This document shows positions 10,905-22,479 of a DNA stretch of 64,000 nucleotides, piece after piece. Source of the DNA: Rhizomys pruinosus (taxonomy: Eukaryota > Chordata > Mammalia > Rodentia > Spalacidae). Within the stretch, counting starts at the first letter, position 1. Each line of letters opens with the position of its first letter. The notes beneath the pieces are model-generated. The model worked only from the letters and a program-made list of their open reading frames with translations, was not told the origin of the DNA and made no database searches. The stretch spans positions 1,282,066-1,346,065 of the forward strand of contig VZQC01010551.1 of assembly GCA_009823505.1 (NCBI GenBank). The letters run 5' to 3'. Both the position numbers and the translations under genes were made by a program.

Positions 10905-12345
10905 TGGTTTTCTGATTTTTAGATTGAAGATAAACACTGACCAAATTTTGGGCTGTTTGGCCGCTTGGGCACAACAGTGTAATCCTTTTATTGATAAAAA
11001 CCTTAAAGTTGTATCTTAAAACACTTCAAAGGCAGATTTACAGAATTCAGCTAAATGGATTCTCATTGTTGAACTGCGTTATTTGCCAGAGCTGGAAGCT
11101 AGTTCAGATTTCTTGGAAACAAAACATGCACTGATAGAGGGCGTAGGCTCCAGAGGAGGGAATTGTTAGTAAATGAAATAAGGAGCTTTGTAATGTTAAG
11201 TATCTTTGTCAAATAACCCAGCTTTAGGCCAGCAGTAACAGTCTTAGGACTCAGGAGGTTTCAGCTTAGTGTAAATTTTGTTTGCTTTAGAAAACTCAGA
11301 GAATCTTAGGTCTAGCAAGAGAATTTTAAAATACATAACTTTTTCCAAATGCTCAAGTAATAAACATACTTTCTTAAATATGTATACCTCAGAATTGTCA
11401 TATGTTTTAGTAGTATAGAGTATACATATTTTAATATCCTGAACTTTGTTGCCTACTGAACATAAAGGAAGGTCCAAAGGCGAGTTTTGGAGTAACTGTC
11501 TGCTATAAAATTTATAGAAGAGGCAGTGTCTGATTGTTCATCAAGGATCAACTATTCTTCCCTGTTAAACAAGTCCTGATACAGAGAAGAAGCAAATCTT
11601 AAGCTTTCAAAAAATACTTTACTTAATGCTCTGAGCAATATTAGCATTCCAGCCAACTTAACTTTTAGATGATCAAGACTAATTTGTATTTTTGTTCCAG
11701 AAATTTTTTTCCAAATACATCCCAGGGGATAATACTGGATATAAAAATCAACCACTTGAACATTCCCAACTAGCCATTAAACATTAAACTAGGGAACAAG
11801 TTGGGCCCCTTCTCTGAATCATATTAAATCTCCTTTCACCCTTTAAATCCTTTACACCTAAGGAATACCTTCTCTCCCACTGAGGTAACATCTGGATTTC
11901 TCCAGATCTTGGCTACTTTTTAGGCCCATGTCCTTAGGAGTTTATCTGGAGACTTGTGGACAATAATAAATGAATTTGTTTCTCTGGTGACACTTCAAAA
12001 CTCACAGCTGTCTTTAATGACTCCTTGACTCCTAGTGACTAATTTGCATTGAGAACTTGTTTCCATCTCATTATCAAATCACTGGTGAAATCGGCAGGCT
12101 GTTCAAACTGGCACAGTCCACACTCATGCCCTGAACCAACAGACTGGCAGTTCTCCCAGCTTTCCATTATCTTGGCTTCCTATGCATATTAATGCAGATT
12201 TAAATGTCTTGGACCAAAATTCTTTTGGCGACATGCTCCTGGAGACAAAGACTTAATGTCCCTTAGTACCTGTTCCTCTTTTGGGATCTGGCTCTGGAAC
12301 TTCTGATGCCTGATAACTAAGGCTAAGGGTCCTGTTGCCCTTCAC
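10905..12345. other. single-copy intergenic/intronic DNA
   Basis: About 1.4 kb free of recognisable SINE, LINE or LTR. Minus-strand open stretches at 11244-11477 and 11552-11755 have no recognisable domains and no convincing splice sites, so they are not called as genes. Confidence 0.5.
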
Positions 12346-12349
12346 AATA

Positions 12350-12560
12350 GAAAAGGTTTAGGTGGACCTGAATCCTGGCTCTGCCACCTGCCAGTTGTGT
12401 GACCTGGTCCAAGTTGCCTGACCCCTAAGCCATGGATACCTCATTTATAAAAGGCAGACAACATTCCCTTCCTCAGAGGGAGGTGAGTGGAATATGTGAA
12501 CCTTTTAGCACTGTGGTCACAGCTAATAGGTGCTTTATAAGTACTCAGTACTACTTATCA
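12350..12560 (+). mobile_element. MIR SINE
   Basis: MIR core (aatcctggctctgccacctg, cagttgtgtgacctggtcc) with 3' part ggtgctttataagtactcagt. Ancient mammalian SINE. Confidence 0.85.
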
Positions 12561-12630
12561 AATATCATCTTCTGTAGTTTGGCATTTTATGCAGTTAGGT
12601 AATACCAGCTGATACAAGAAATGAACATGT

Positions 12631-12890
12631 GGGGCTGGAGAGATGGCTCAGAGGTTAAGAGTGCTGACTACTCTTGCAGAGGACCTGGGTTCGATTCCCA
12701 GCACCCACGTGGCGGCTAAGAGCCATCTTTATGCTGGGCATGGTGCTGCATGCCTTTAATCCTAGCACTTGTGAGGCAGAGGCAGGCGGATCTCTGTGAG
12801 TTCAAGGCCAGGCTGGTCTACAGAGTGAGCTCCAGCACAGCTGGAGCTATAAGGAGACCCTGTCTGAAAAAAAAAAAAAAGTAAAAGAAA
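12631..12890 (+). mobile_element. B2-B1 composite SINE, copy 1
   Basis: The first ~100 bp are the B2 5' tRNA-like part (ggggctggagagatggctca to agagccatcttta). They are joined without a gap to a full B1 (ctgggcatggtgctgcatgc ... tctgaaaaaaaa). One target duplication, agaaatgarcatgt (12617-12630 and 12891-12904, one mismatch), encloses the whole unit, so it inserted as one RNA. The same junction occurs at 30911-31143. Confidence 0.88.
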
Positions 12891-13673
12891 AGAAATGAGC
12901 ATGTGTCCTGTGAAGAAGAGAAGCCTGTAGAAAAGGGAAAAAGTAAGATTCCACTAAGGAATTTTCCTTTGAATTTATTTTCCTGTATGTGTGCCAATTT
13001 CTAAATGTGAGCTGATAAATGAGAGATTTATATTTTCTGTATTCCCTCTTTTATTGGTCTATTCTTCTACCTGAGCTAATTTTAACTTAAAAATCCAATT
13101 ACAAGGATTGCCTTGACCAACAGCTCTTCCTTCAGAAGTCACTGAAATTATGTATTTTTTTTCTGTCTTTCTTCACTCCCAATCCTCATTCTGAATCCTA
13201 ATTTCATGTGTGGTTTTATGATCCTTGTTTTATCAGCTTAGGAAGAAGTACTCCAGCTTTTCATTCATGGATTCTTGAGTATGAGTGAAAACAAATGAAC
13301 TCACACTACTGTTTCCGTGTTCACTGATCATCATGCTATCATTAAACCTCTTCAGGGGTCATACCTGCTCTTCAGAGCCCATCTTCTGACATAAATACTA
13401 TAAATCTCATAGTTTCCACTTGCATTTTGTGATAGGAGTTTTGTAAGAATCAATGAAGGGTGCCTGAGAATTTGGGCTTACCAGGATCTTATTTTGGAAT
13501 GTACAGAAATCAGAAATCCAAGTCTGTTTAATGAATAAGTGGACTGTAAAAAGGCAAGGGGGAACAGGAGGTATTGGCACTTTGCTGTGACTAAGCATTT
13601 GTATCTTTTCATTTTGATCATCTTTTAGTACGTACAAAGAGCTACACAAAGGTATGTCAAAATGAACCCTGTT

Positions 13674-13684
13674 TTTATTTTATT
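13674..13684 (-). promoter_or_regulatory. Lrrc17: candidate Lrrc17 polyadenylation signals
   Basis: Two overlapping AATAAA hexamers on the minus strand (plus TTTATT at 13674-13679 and 13679-13684), about 380 nt past the Lrrc17 stop. Assigned by position only. Confidence 0.4.
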
Positions 13685-14061
13685 TTGTTTTCAAAAAGCA
13701 ATTAAAACATATATGCAAGACATTACAAAATTCTAATGCCATCGTGAAGATCTTTTAGTTCCTGCACACCACCAGTATGGAATAGTTTGCTTTTGCTTAT
13801 TTTGAGACTATGTCTGTCTGTATAGCTCAGGCTGGCCTCAGCGGCTGTTGCACAGATAAGCATGGAAGCAGGATGAGAGAGTTCCCTTGACGGCCAAAAT
13901 CATTACAACATAATAACAATTAAAAAACAACCAAAGGAAGCTTCTGATAGTTGGATAGCCTTCTATAAATAGGCACCACAATTAATCAAAATGTAAACAA
14001 ATGGTTTTCTGACACCAATATAGCAAATATGCAACTAATTACAACTGGAACAGTTTCTAAG
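13685..14061 (-). other. Lrrc17: probable Lrrc17 3' UTR
   Basis: Sequence between the stop codon and the first AATAAA pair. It contains a small antisense B1 remnant near 13795-13850. The real 3' end is not proven. Confidence 0.4.
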
Positions 14062-14459
14062 TTATCCCACTATGGTGATTCTTACACTCTGCTTCTTTGC
14101 CACATGATCTCTATGGATTTTTTCCCACTCATCATCTTCTGCATCCTGGTCAAATGTCTCAGGGTATGCTGGTAATTTGTCTTTAGGGCATTCTTCATAA
14201 TAGCTCCACACGTATTTTCCCACAGACCACCCTTTGTATTCCTCAGGCATTTTACATTCCAGACCATCATAATGGACATTGTAGTGGTGCTTCAGCCAAT
14301 AGTAGAGGTAGTGGATGTTGTAGTCGCATCTCCAAGGGTTATCTCTGAGCCACAGGAGTTTCAGAAAATACAAATCTTCTAACACTCCATAGTCAAAGTT
14401 TTGCAGACTGTTGTTTGATAAATCTAGCTCCTCTAGGTTTGTGAGTCCTAAAAAGGCAG
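14062..14459 (-). CDS. Lrrc17: Lrrc17 last coding exon (C-terminal LRRs and cysteine-flank domain)
   Basis: Encodes residues 311-442 of leucine-rich repeat-containing protein 17, a secreted LRR protein reported to restrain RANKL-driven osteoclast formation. The acceptor is ttttctgtttctag at 14460-14473. The first two exon bases complete the codon split at 19716 (phase 1). The LRR reads LTNLEELDLSNNSLQNFDYG. A C-terminal cap follows with NPWRCDYNIHYLYYWLKHH and a paired Cys (GLECKMP), then an acidic-basic tail (DQDAEDDEWEK) ending SVRITIVG and TAA at 14062-14064. Sequence agrees with mammalian LRRC17 over its whole length. The exon is intact, and the frame is closed by three exons totalling 1329 nt. 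Recognition is from the protein family; splice sites are seen directly. Confidence 0.95.
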
Positions 14460-14638
14460 CTAGAAACAGAAAATATTTATTAACCAGTGAGTCAATGAAT
14501 TGTACAACTGCAGGTGGTGTGTGTGTCATAAGGCCAAATACAAATTACAGTAAGAGGTTTAACTCTCCCTGTTGCATATGAAGAGTTTCCCTTCCCTCTG
14601 TTTTCTCAGAGGATTCACTATAGAAAATATGAATTTTG

Positions 14639-14784
14639 GGGGGATCTTTTTGAGACAGGGTCTCCCTGTAGCCCCAGCTGTCCTGGAACTCACTCTGTAG
14701 ACAGGCTGGCCTCAAACTCACAAAGATCTTCCTGCCTCTGCCTCCCAAGTGCTAGGATTAAAGGCGTGTGCCACCATGCCCGGC
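14639..14784 (-). mobile_element. B1 SINE
   Basis: Minus B1 just inside the last Lrrc17 intron (gagacagggtctccctgtag ... catgcccggc). Confidence 0.92.
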
Positions 14785-15242
14785 TTAGTACTCTGTCCTC
14801 TTTTTGAAATGTCTTTAAGTCCTTTTGAAGACTAGACAGGCTGTATCAAAGGGAGATGTCACCCCTGTCTCCCAGCATCTGTGTGAGGAGAGGGGACAAA
14901 TTTTGGCAGGGCCTTGCTTCCTCTTCCTGTCGTGAAGACAGAAATGTGGTGTTCTCTGCATAAGGCTAAAACCAGATGTTCATGTCACTAACCAGGTAAG
15001 GTTAGTATGAGCTATATGTGATAAAAATGTAAAGTAACATTCTCTTACTTGAGGACTAGCTGTTGCTTATTCCGAAAATGTTTGCAATGGACAGTGTATG
15101 CGGGGGAGTGAGATTCCTTTCTGCCTTTGAAATCTTAGTGGTTGCCTGCAACGTGCATCACATTCTGGTGTAATATTTATTCAATAAAGAATGTGTTTTC
15201 TTTCTCTACTACTTCTGTGGAGAGGATTTCTGGTTTGGGAGA

Positions 15243-15254
15243 TTGTGTGTATGT

Positions 15255-15304
<50 letters not shown>
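15243..15304. repeat. (GT)n microsatellite
   Basis: About 60 bp of nearly pure GT. Confidence 0.97.
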
Positions 15305-15307
<3 letters not shown>

Positions 15308-15656
15308 AGCTCCCTACTGTTTATATGTGAAATTCGTGAAGTATATTTTTATTGAAAGAAAACTTTTCCTTGATTAGACAGGCTAGCATGCAATATTTTA
15401 TTTGAAAAATCAGTTTTTAAAACCTATTTATCTTTAATAAAACTGAAAATCTGTTTTATTTTTAAAAATGAGTTTTTCTGATATATAATTTTTACACTGG
15501 GAAAATGCTGCAGAAATACAAGTATAAATGGGGACATGGCATCAAGATTTGACCTCAATGCAGAAAAAAAAATCATAAAAACTGCCTGATGATGATCTGA
15601 CAGCTTCCTGAGTTATCAGTGAAATTTTAAAACGCATAGAAGACAGCCTTTCTATG

Positions 15657-15690
15657 GTTGTGATGGTGGTGGTGGTGGTGGTGTGGGCGG
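15657..15690. repeat. (GGT)n microsatellite
   Basis: Short GGT trinucleotide run followed by a G tract near 15694. Confidence 0.9.
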
Positions 15691-16903
15691 TGGGGGGGGA
15701 GCCTATTTTTGCAGAGTCCCAAACCACAGTTTCTACCCACATTTGAAAACATCTGGTTGATGTCTGGTGGGCTATGGCAGCTGTCAGCTTTGAATTCATA
15801 TGTATTTGATTTTTCTGGAAGCCAGATAATTAGAACAAATATGATACATATAACAAAATAAAATAACAAAAGTCCCCCCCATTTTCCAAGAACAAAGAAA
15901 GCTACATATCACTTGTTCCTGTTACAATTGATATAGACTGATGGAGCACTCCAGAACTTGCAGGCCAATATTGGCTTTATTTTGTTTGTAACATTCTCTT
16001 ATTATTTTTTCAAAATGCCCTTGTTAGAATAAATATCCTTACTTTGAATTTAGAAAATATGCTTCATGCCAATAGCATGAACTATTTTCATATCATCTTT
16101 TCTTGGCCCAAATCCTTAAAAAGCTAACTTTCTATTTTGGGGCAAAGCAAGGGCTTCAGTGGGGTGGCAGGGGGTTGAAGCTTAGTTTATGTGATAACTG
16201 TTCTGAAGACCTTGCTTTTTTTTTGTTTATTCATTTCTCTAAAATTCTGTGATTCAATGCTGTCACAAATTTACTTTTTTAAAACACGTCAGCTCCTCAG
16301 ATTGAATGCATGTGTAAACATTCCTACATTCTATTTCCAAAGTGTTATAGTTGTTACTTAAACTGTATGTATCCAGGCCCTTGGGAAAGCTAGTTTTGTT
16401 TCTTAAAGAATGTGAAACACATAGTAGGTCAGCTTCATTGCCTTTTCTGCAGTGATGCTTGGTATGATGAGATTGGGATTCATGTCTTTTGAGGTCTGGA
16501 ATGTCAGCTGCTGTATTTGTGCACTGAGCAGCATGAATTCTCAAGTAGGTCTATCAGGCAGTACTTCATTTCAAGGACCCCAAAACATAGTAGGTCTTTT
16601 ATTTTAAAACTTTTTTAGTTAATTTCATCTTAGTTAAGTGATAAGATAATTTTTCTTTTGTTCCAAAGGACACCAATAAAAATACTTAGCACTTGGTTCA
16701 ATACATAGCTGTTAATGAAAATACTTTCCTTGGGTTGAATTAAACAAAGGGAGAAGGGAGGAGATGGAAGGAGAGTTCTTGACAGATCATAGTTCTGTTG
16801 TAATTGCACCATTCTTACAGTACTGATTTCATAGACTTTACTTGGGCTATATGTTAACTGACAATGAGTTTTTTTTGGAAAAGTTCTAAAACTTGTCTGC
16901 ATC

Positions 16904-16907
<4 letters not shown>

Positions 16908-16956
<49 letters not shown>

Positions 16957-17030
16957 GCTGGGAATTGAATCCAGGATCTTCCATATGTTAGGTAAGTGCT
17001 TTACCATTGAGCTACACCCCAGCCCTTGCA
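16908..17030 (-). repeat. (GT)n plus ID-type SINE head
   Basis: GT run (16908-16953) directly followed by antisense ID/B4-type sequence (gctgggaattgaatccagg ... accattgagctacaccccagccc). Confidence 0.75.
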
Positions 17031-17532
17031 TCTGTACTGTCAACAGTTGGCAACTATAGGTTTGAATCACAGTATTAGAAGGAAATTAGACACTTTCCCA
17101 GGGACCCTTGTTATGGCATATTTGTCCCTGTGGATATTTGGTTCTTACAGGGCAAGAGAGGATCTCTACCTTGACATTCTTCAACCTGTGCCCTAGTTTT
17201 GTAGAGTCAATGACAATGGCTGATCTGAACACTAATATGAATAACCCTATGAGTGAACTGTCTTCATAGTTTTATTTACAGTGAAGTAAAAATTGCTTTT
17301 AATCTTTCTATTCAACAATATTCTTAAGTCTGTGTACAGGATAAGGTTAAATGTAGCAAATTGTTGTTCCCTTAAAAATTTTAAGTTATGCTTCCTTGAT
17401 ATTTTAAGAAGATACTAATTCTGAAGTATTCCTTTGTGGCCTCAGGATATTCGTCATCAATTTTTACTTCTGTCATGTGAGAATTCTAATGTTCTATTAA
17501 TGGTATTAGATTACAATTAAGAAAATAGGATA

Positions 17533-17835
17533 AGGGCTGCGGAGATGGCTCAAGTGCTTGTTGTGTGAGCATAAGGACCCACGTCTGATCCTCAGAACCC
17601 ATGGGAAAAGCTGGGCATGTGGTGTGGCCTATGATTCCAGTACTGGCAAGGCAGAGACAGGGGGATCCCCTGGGGCTCCCCAGTAGCCAGTCTGGCCAGT
17701 TGCTGAGCTCAAGAGTCAGTCCACTGTATCAAAAATAAAGTGAAAAATGACCAAAAAAGAAAACTGATGTCGACCTCTGGCCTCTACACACATGTACACA
17801 CAGGTGTGTACACACATATACAAAAGTACTGTAGT
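17533..17835 (+). mobile_element. B4 (ID-B1 composite) SINE
   Basis: ID-like head (ggagatggctcaagtgcttg), B1-like middle (gctgggcatgtggtgtggcc ... caaggcagagacaggggga) and the typical 'gacctctggcctctacacac' tail ending in CA repeats. Confidence 0.8.
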
Positions 17836-18339
17836 TATTTATCAAATAGACATACAATTGTATTAAAATGTCCATAGACTTCTGTTGCATTATTGTGAAA
17901 ATTAGCAATCATTTTTTCAGCTGGGCTTTTCAAATTGAAAGAGCATATAAAGACATGTATGTTTGTCACAGTCTAACCAAGAGCGTAGTAGTCTCAGTTC
18001 TTAGCAGATATAGTCCATTTACTTAGTTTACTGAGCTCATTTTCTGCCAGAGGTTTTGCTGAGCAAGTGGAGAAGAGATGTGAAGGGTAGAAAAGAGAAC
18101 TGGTCTTGATCTAGGATTGTGTGTTACAGTGCCTTACTCAGGTTTGAGCACATCATAGCTCAATTCATGAACTTGGCACTTGGCATTAGTTTTGAATGGA
18201 CTCTAAACAAGTTGGGGCTTAATACACTCCACAAAGGGGCTAAATCTGAATTTCCATTTTAAAACCATTACATACTTAGTGTATTAAAGTACCCTTGCCA
18301 CATATCCCTGTTTTTTTCATTTAATTGTTTGCTGTGTGT

Positions 18340-18826
18340 GTATATGTGTGTGGTATAGGTAGATGTTCATATTGGTGAACATCAGATGTCTTCCTCAACT
18401 GCTTTCTATCTTATTTATTTTAATTTTATGTGTATGAGTATTATGGCTGCATGTATGTAAGTGCACCTGTGTTGTGCAGTGCCTGCAGAGGACAGAAAAG
18501 AGCTTTGGATCCCCTGGAACTGGAGTTATGGATCATTGTTAGCCACCATCTGAGTGCTGGGACTTGAACTCAGGTCTTTGGGAAGAGCAGCCAGTGCTCT
18601 TAACTGCTGAACCATCTCTCCAGCCCAGTTTTCCATCTTATTTTTGAAACAAAGGCCCTATTTACTTGGCTAGGCTGGCTGGAACTCATCCTTTCCTCCT
18701 CTGGGAGGCACTGGGTTATAGATTTGTGCCACTGCATTCAGCTTTTATGAAGGTGCTGAGGATCCAAACTTAGGTCATTATGCTTGTGCAGCAGGCACTT
18801 ACCCAAACAAGCTCTCCTCAGCCCTA
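18340..18826 (-). mobile_element. B4-like SINE split by a B2
   Basis: Antisense B4 text before (ggtagatgttcatattggtg) and after (ggctggctggaactcatcc ... ccaaacaagctctcctcagccc) a B2 at 18405-18627. Confidence 0.6.
18405..18627 (-). mobile_element. B2 SINE
   Basis: Minus B2 (ttatgtgtatgagtattatgg ... accatctctccagccc), with imperfect flanking 'tttcYatcttattt'. Confidence 0.88.
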
Positions 18827-18834
18827 TTTCTACT

Positions 18835-19003
18835 TTTTTTTTTTTTTTTTTTGTCTTTTTGAGACAGGGTCTCCCTGTAGCTCCAGCTGTCCTGGAACTC
18901 ACTCACTCGCTCTGTAGACAAGGCTGGCCTTGAACTCACAAAGATCCCCTTGCCTCTGCCTCCCAAGTGCTAGGATTAAAGGTGTGCACCACCATGCCTG
19001 GCC
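18835..19003 (-). mobile_element. B1 SINE
   Basis: Minus B1 with a T tract, gagacagggtctccctgtag ... catgcctggc; contains a small 'actc' expansion. A shorter plus-strand B1-like remnant follows at about 19025-19110. Confidence 0.9.
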
Positions 19004-19715
19004 CTATTTGTACTTTAAAAAATATAGACAGATATGATAGCATGCACCTGTAATCCCAACATTTGGGAAGTCACAGCAGGAGGAGAATATGTTCAAAACC
19101 AGCCTAGACTACATAATGAGTCTCTCTCTTTCTCTCCCTCTCTCCCCATATACACACATGCATGTACACACACACAGAGTCTATAATACATTGCTTAGTA
19201 TTATGTAGTCAGTGTTCTACATCTGTGGGGTTCTATATTTGCAGTTTCAACTAACCACAGATTAAAAATAGCTGGAAAAAGGTGTCTGTTCTGAACATGT
19301 AGTATACTGACTAGACTTTTTTCCCCTACACAATGTAGTGTAACAACTATTTGTTTCGTATTTATATTGTACTAAGTATATCACTAAGGTAGAGGTTAAT
19401 TAAAGTACAAAGTCCCTTTTACAGAAGGGATCTGGGCATCTGGATTTTGATGTCCCACAGGGTTCTAAAACAATGGCCCTAGATGCTGAGGGGTTGCTGG
19501 GTAGTACCACATACTTCATAAAGCAACGTTTTGGCACATACTTCTCTGAATGCCAAATGAGTCCTAATTTAACTGTCTCAATTAAAATTCATCTGTTTTT
19601 AGCCTAGTTTTTTTTAAACTAAATGATATTGATGATAAATGTTGCCATAGAAGAAAATCAAAGAAAATCAAAGGATAGCTGTCACCCACTTTAGGGACTA
19701 TTCAGTGGCACTTAC

Positions 19716-19871
19716 CAGGATCTATGAATTCAATGCCATTGCTGCTGAGATTTAATTTCTTTAGTTCGTGAACATCTTCAAATTCCTTGGGTCGGAGCTG
19801 GTTGATTTTATTGTATGACAAGTCAAGCTTAACAATGTCTGGAGGGATGTTCTTTGGAACTTTCTTCAACT
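19716..19871 (-). CDS. Lrrc17: Lrrc17 middle coding exon (leucine-rich repeats)
   Basis: A 156-nt, 52-codon exon covering residues 259-310. The acceptor is tttttccag at 19872-19880 and the donor GTAAGT at 19710-19715. Both splices are phase 1, so the exon joins cleanly to 34645 and 14459. It encodes LKKVPKNIPPDIVKLDLSYN, then two LRR units with the LxxLxLSxNxI pattern (ELKKLNLSSNGIEFIDP). This is the start of the second LRR block of LRRC17. Introns of about 14.8 kb and 5.3 kb flank it. No break is seen. Confidence 0.95.
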
Positions 19872-20202
19872 CTGGAAAAATGAATTGTATTTGGGTTATA
19901 TTCTTCTGGCTCCTGTTAAACCTGTGAGGCTGCAGAACCAGCTCTGAGTAGGGGAAGGGATATCTGAGGACAAAGGAAACTGACACAAATAAGCCATAGT
20001 AGGTGCTGAAAGCAAATAAAGTGCATCACGACTGGAGGAAGGGGCGTCACTCTTTGATGAGCTGCTCAGACAAACTCCCTAGCTGCAGAGACAGGAACTC
20101 AAGAGGAAGTCCTGCAAGTCATGCAGCCAAGGCTGCTGAGTCATTTTCGAAGCAGAGGGACTCTATCCTTGGAAACCCAAAAGGCTTACCTGGAAACCTT
20201 TT

Positions 20203-20459
20203 TTTTTTTTTAAAGTTAGTTATATAGGTATTTATTTATTTTAATTTTTTATTTATTTTTTATGTGTGAATGTACTGTCTGCATGCAGGTTTGTGCACCT
20301 GTGTCCTGCAATGCCATGGAGGTAAGAAGAGGGCGTCAGATTCCCCAGGAACTGGAGTTAAAGACGGTTCTTAGCCGCCATGTGGGTGCTGGGGATCGAA
20401 CCTGGGTCCTCTGCAAGCTCAGTTGGCGCTTTTAACCACTAGGCCATCTCTCCAGTCCC
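20203..20459 (-). mobile_element. B2 SINE
   Basis: Minus B2 flanked by ggaaaccttt on both sides (near 20193 and 20462). Confidence 0.9.
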
Positions 20460-20524
20460 CAGGAAACCTTTCGAATGGTCTCATGCTAGCGTCCATGGGA
20501 GGCAGAGGCACGGAAGATCACTGC

Positions 20525-20652
20525 CAAGTTTGAAGCCAGCCTGGGGTGTATAGTGAGTTTCAGGCCAGTGAAAGTTATTATTAAGACCCAAGTTTGAAGC
20601 CAGCCTGGGGTGTATAGTGAGTTTCAGGCCAGTGAAAGTTATTATTAAGACC
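20525..20652. repeat. perfect 2 x 64-bp tandem duplication
   Basis: Units 20525-20588 and 20589-20652 are identical as read. The unit is derived from antisense-like B1/B4 sequence (tgaagccagcctggggtgta). Confidence 0.95.
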
Positions 20653-20668
20653 TTGTTTCAAGAAAGGG

Positions 20669-20669
<1 letters not shown>

Positions 20670-20731
<62 letters not shown>
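20670..20731. repeat. (GA)n microsatellite
   Basis: About 60 bp of GA after the 64-bp duplication. Confidence 0.97.
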
Positions 20732-20732
<1 letters not shown>

Positions 20733-20734
20733 AT

Positions 20735-21555
20735 AGAGAAAGAAAGCCGGCAGTGAAAGCGCTGTTTCCCCTCCCCTCTCATTCTTTCTGCTCCTAAGGA
20801 GCTTTCCTTGTCAGTCGCTGCCTTTTCTCATCATATCCATCGTTTTAGGCTTCCTCTGCCAACAAATGCTCTCAGGTCTCTCCACTCTATTCACAATCGC
20901 ACTCTTGATCTTCCAGATCTCAAGCAATCTCAACAGCCTCCTTAGTCTCAAAGAAAAACACTCCAAGACCCCCAGCAGGTGCCTGAAACCACAGAAAGTG
21001 CCAAACCCCATGCATGCCTGTGGCAAAGTTCACTTTAAAGTAGGCACAGTAAGAGATTAGCCTAATACCAAATAGGAAAATAGAGGGACTATAAGTTGGC
21101 TTTCATAAATCACTTAAACCTTAGGAATTATTTCTAGAATTTTCTACTTAATATTTTAGGTGTTTTTTTTTTTTTTTTTTTTTTTACCATATGTTACTGA
21201 AACTACAAAAAGCAAACCAAGGCAAGGCACTTTATCTTATTTCCCCTTTCCTTAGATGCTGAATTAGTGGAAGAAGAGCCTTGATTTGCTGCTCCGACTT
21301 CCTTTTCACCCTCTTATTCCCTGAGCACTGCTGTTTATACTCTACTATTTCCAAAGCCTGCTGATCTAGCAGCAAGCAGACTCCTCAGGAAGGGTAACCA
21401 TAGCAACAGCAATATGATGACTTCTGATGATAGTGCAAGAAAAGCTGGGAAGGAGGAGCCGGGGTTATTTTCTCAGGGGTAATAGGAAACGAAGGCTCAT
21501 CTCATTTTATCTTTTAATATTTATGTATCTTTATTTCCTGCTTTTCAAAAAATTA
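20735..21555. other. Lrrc17 intron, no recognised feature
   Basis: About 800 bp with only a T tract at about 21161-21185. No exon or repeat could be supported. Confidence 0.5.
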
Positions 21556-21556
21556 A

Positions 21557-21705
21557 AGGCTCGCGCCTTTAATCCTAGCACTCGGGAGGCAGAGGCAGGC
21601 AGATCTTTGTGAGTTAGAGGCCAGCCTGGTCTACAGAGCGAGTTCCAGGACAGCTGGGGCTATAGGGAGATCCTGTCTCGAAAAGACCAAAAATAAAAAA
21701 AAAGA
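21557..21705 (+). mobile_element. 5'-truncated B1 SINE
   Basis: Lacks the first ~15 bp of B1; begins ggctcgcgcctttaatcctag and ends ctcgaaaagaccaaaaa. Confidence 0.9.
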
Positions 21706-21962
21706 CAATTGCAACTGTTTTATATTTTAGTGTGATACTTGCCCTTTCTTTTAATATTCAGCACAATATTCTGAAGAGGTCTTGTTCAGTTTTAATCAGA
21801 GCAAATGTCACTTATGGATAGAAACAAACTTGTTCTTATAAAGGAAAAGCAGAAATAATAATAAAATGTCCAGACTAATTGATATCTGAGAAGTAGGATG
21901 GCCCAAGCACTTTCCAAAAAACAAACAAACAAAAAGAAATGCTTAGAAACTGTACATTTAAA

Positions 21963-22057
21963 AAATATTTTAGCCACCATGTGGGTGCTGGGAATCAAAC
22001 CCGGGTCCTCTGCAAGAGAAGTCAGTGCTCTTAATTGCTGAGCCATCTCTCCAGCCC
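21963..22057 (-). mobile_element. B2 SINE 5'-end fragment
   Basis: Only the tRNA-like part of B2, antisense (agccaccatgtgggtgctgg ... gccatctctccagccc), abutting the L1 at 22059. Confidence 0.85.
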
Positions 22058-22058
22058 C

Positions 22059-22479
22059 TGGCTGTCCACTATCACCACTCCTCTTCAATATAGTGCTTGA
22101 AATGCTTGCTAGGGCAATAAGGCAAGAAAGCAAAATTAAAGGAGTACTAATTGGAAAAGAGGAAGTAAAACTACCCCTTTTTGCAGATGATATGATAGTT
22201 TACCTAAAGGATGCTAAAAACTCCACCAGAAAACTCTTAGAAACAATCAAAAGCTTCAGTAAAGTGGCGGAATACAAAATAAACCTAGAAAAATCAGTAG
22301 CCTTCTTTTACACCAACAATAAGCAAGTGGAGAAGTATAAGGAGACCTTCCCAATCACAATAGCCTCAAAAAAATACCTAGGAATAAACCTAATCAAAGA
22401 CACCAAAGACCTCTACAACAAAAATTTTAAAACCCTGAAGGAGGAGATTGAAAATGACATCAAAAGATGGAAAGATCTC
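22059..22479 (+). pseudogene. LINE-1 ORF2 reverse-transcriptase fragment
   Basis: Plus-strand L1 ORF2 with the catalytic YxDD-equivalent box ([15 protein letters not shown]) followed by [12 protein letters not shown] and NDIKRWKDL. It is open over about 130 codons, so it is relatively young. It is cut at 22480 by an LTR and resumes at 22886. The element is 5'-truncated. Confidence 0.92.

Larger units (their letters stand above)
14786..16905. other. Lrrc17 intron, mostly single copy
   Basis: About 2.1 kb with no recognised gene. It holds only microsatellites (15243-15304 and a GGT run at 15660-15690). Histidine-rich frames here are translations of the GGT/CCA repeat. Confidence 0.6.

Noticed and set aside
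15627..15869. Minus-strand frame with a polyhistidine run
   Set aside because: The run is a translation of the GGT/CCA microsatellite; there is no domain, splice support or conservation cue.
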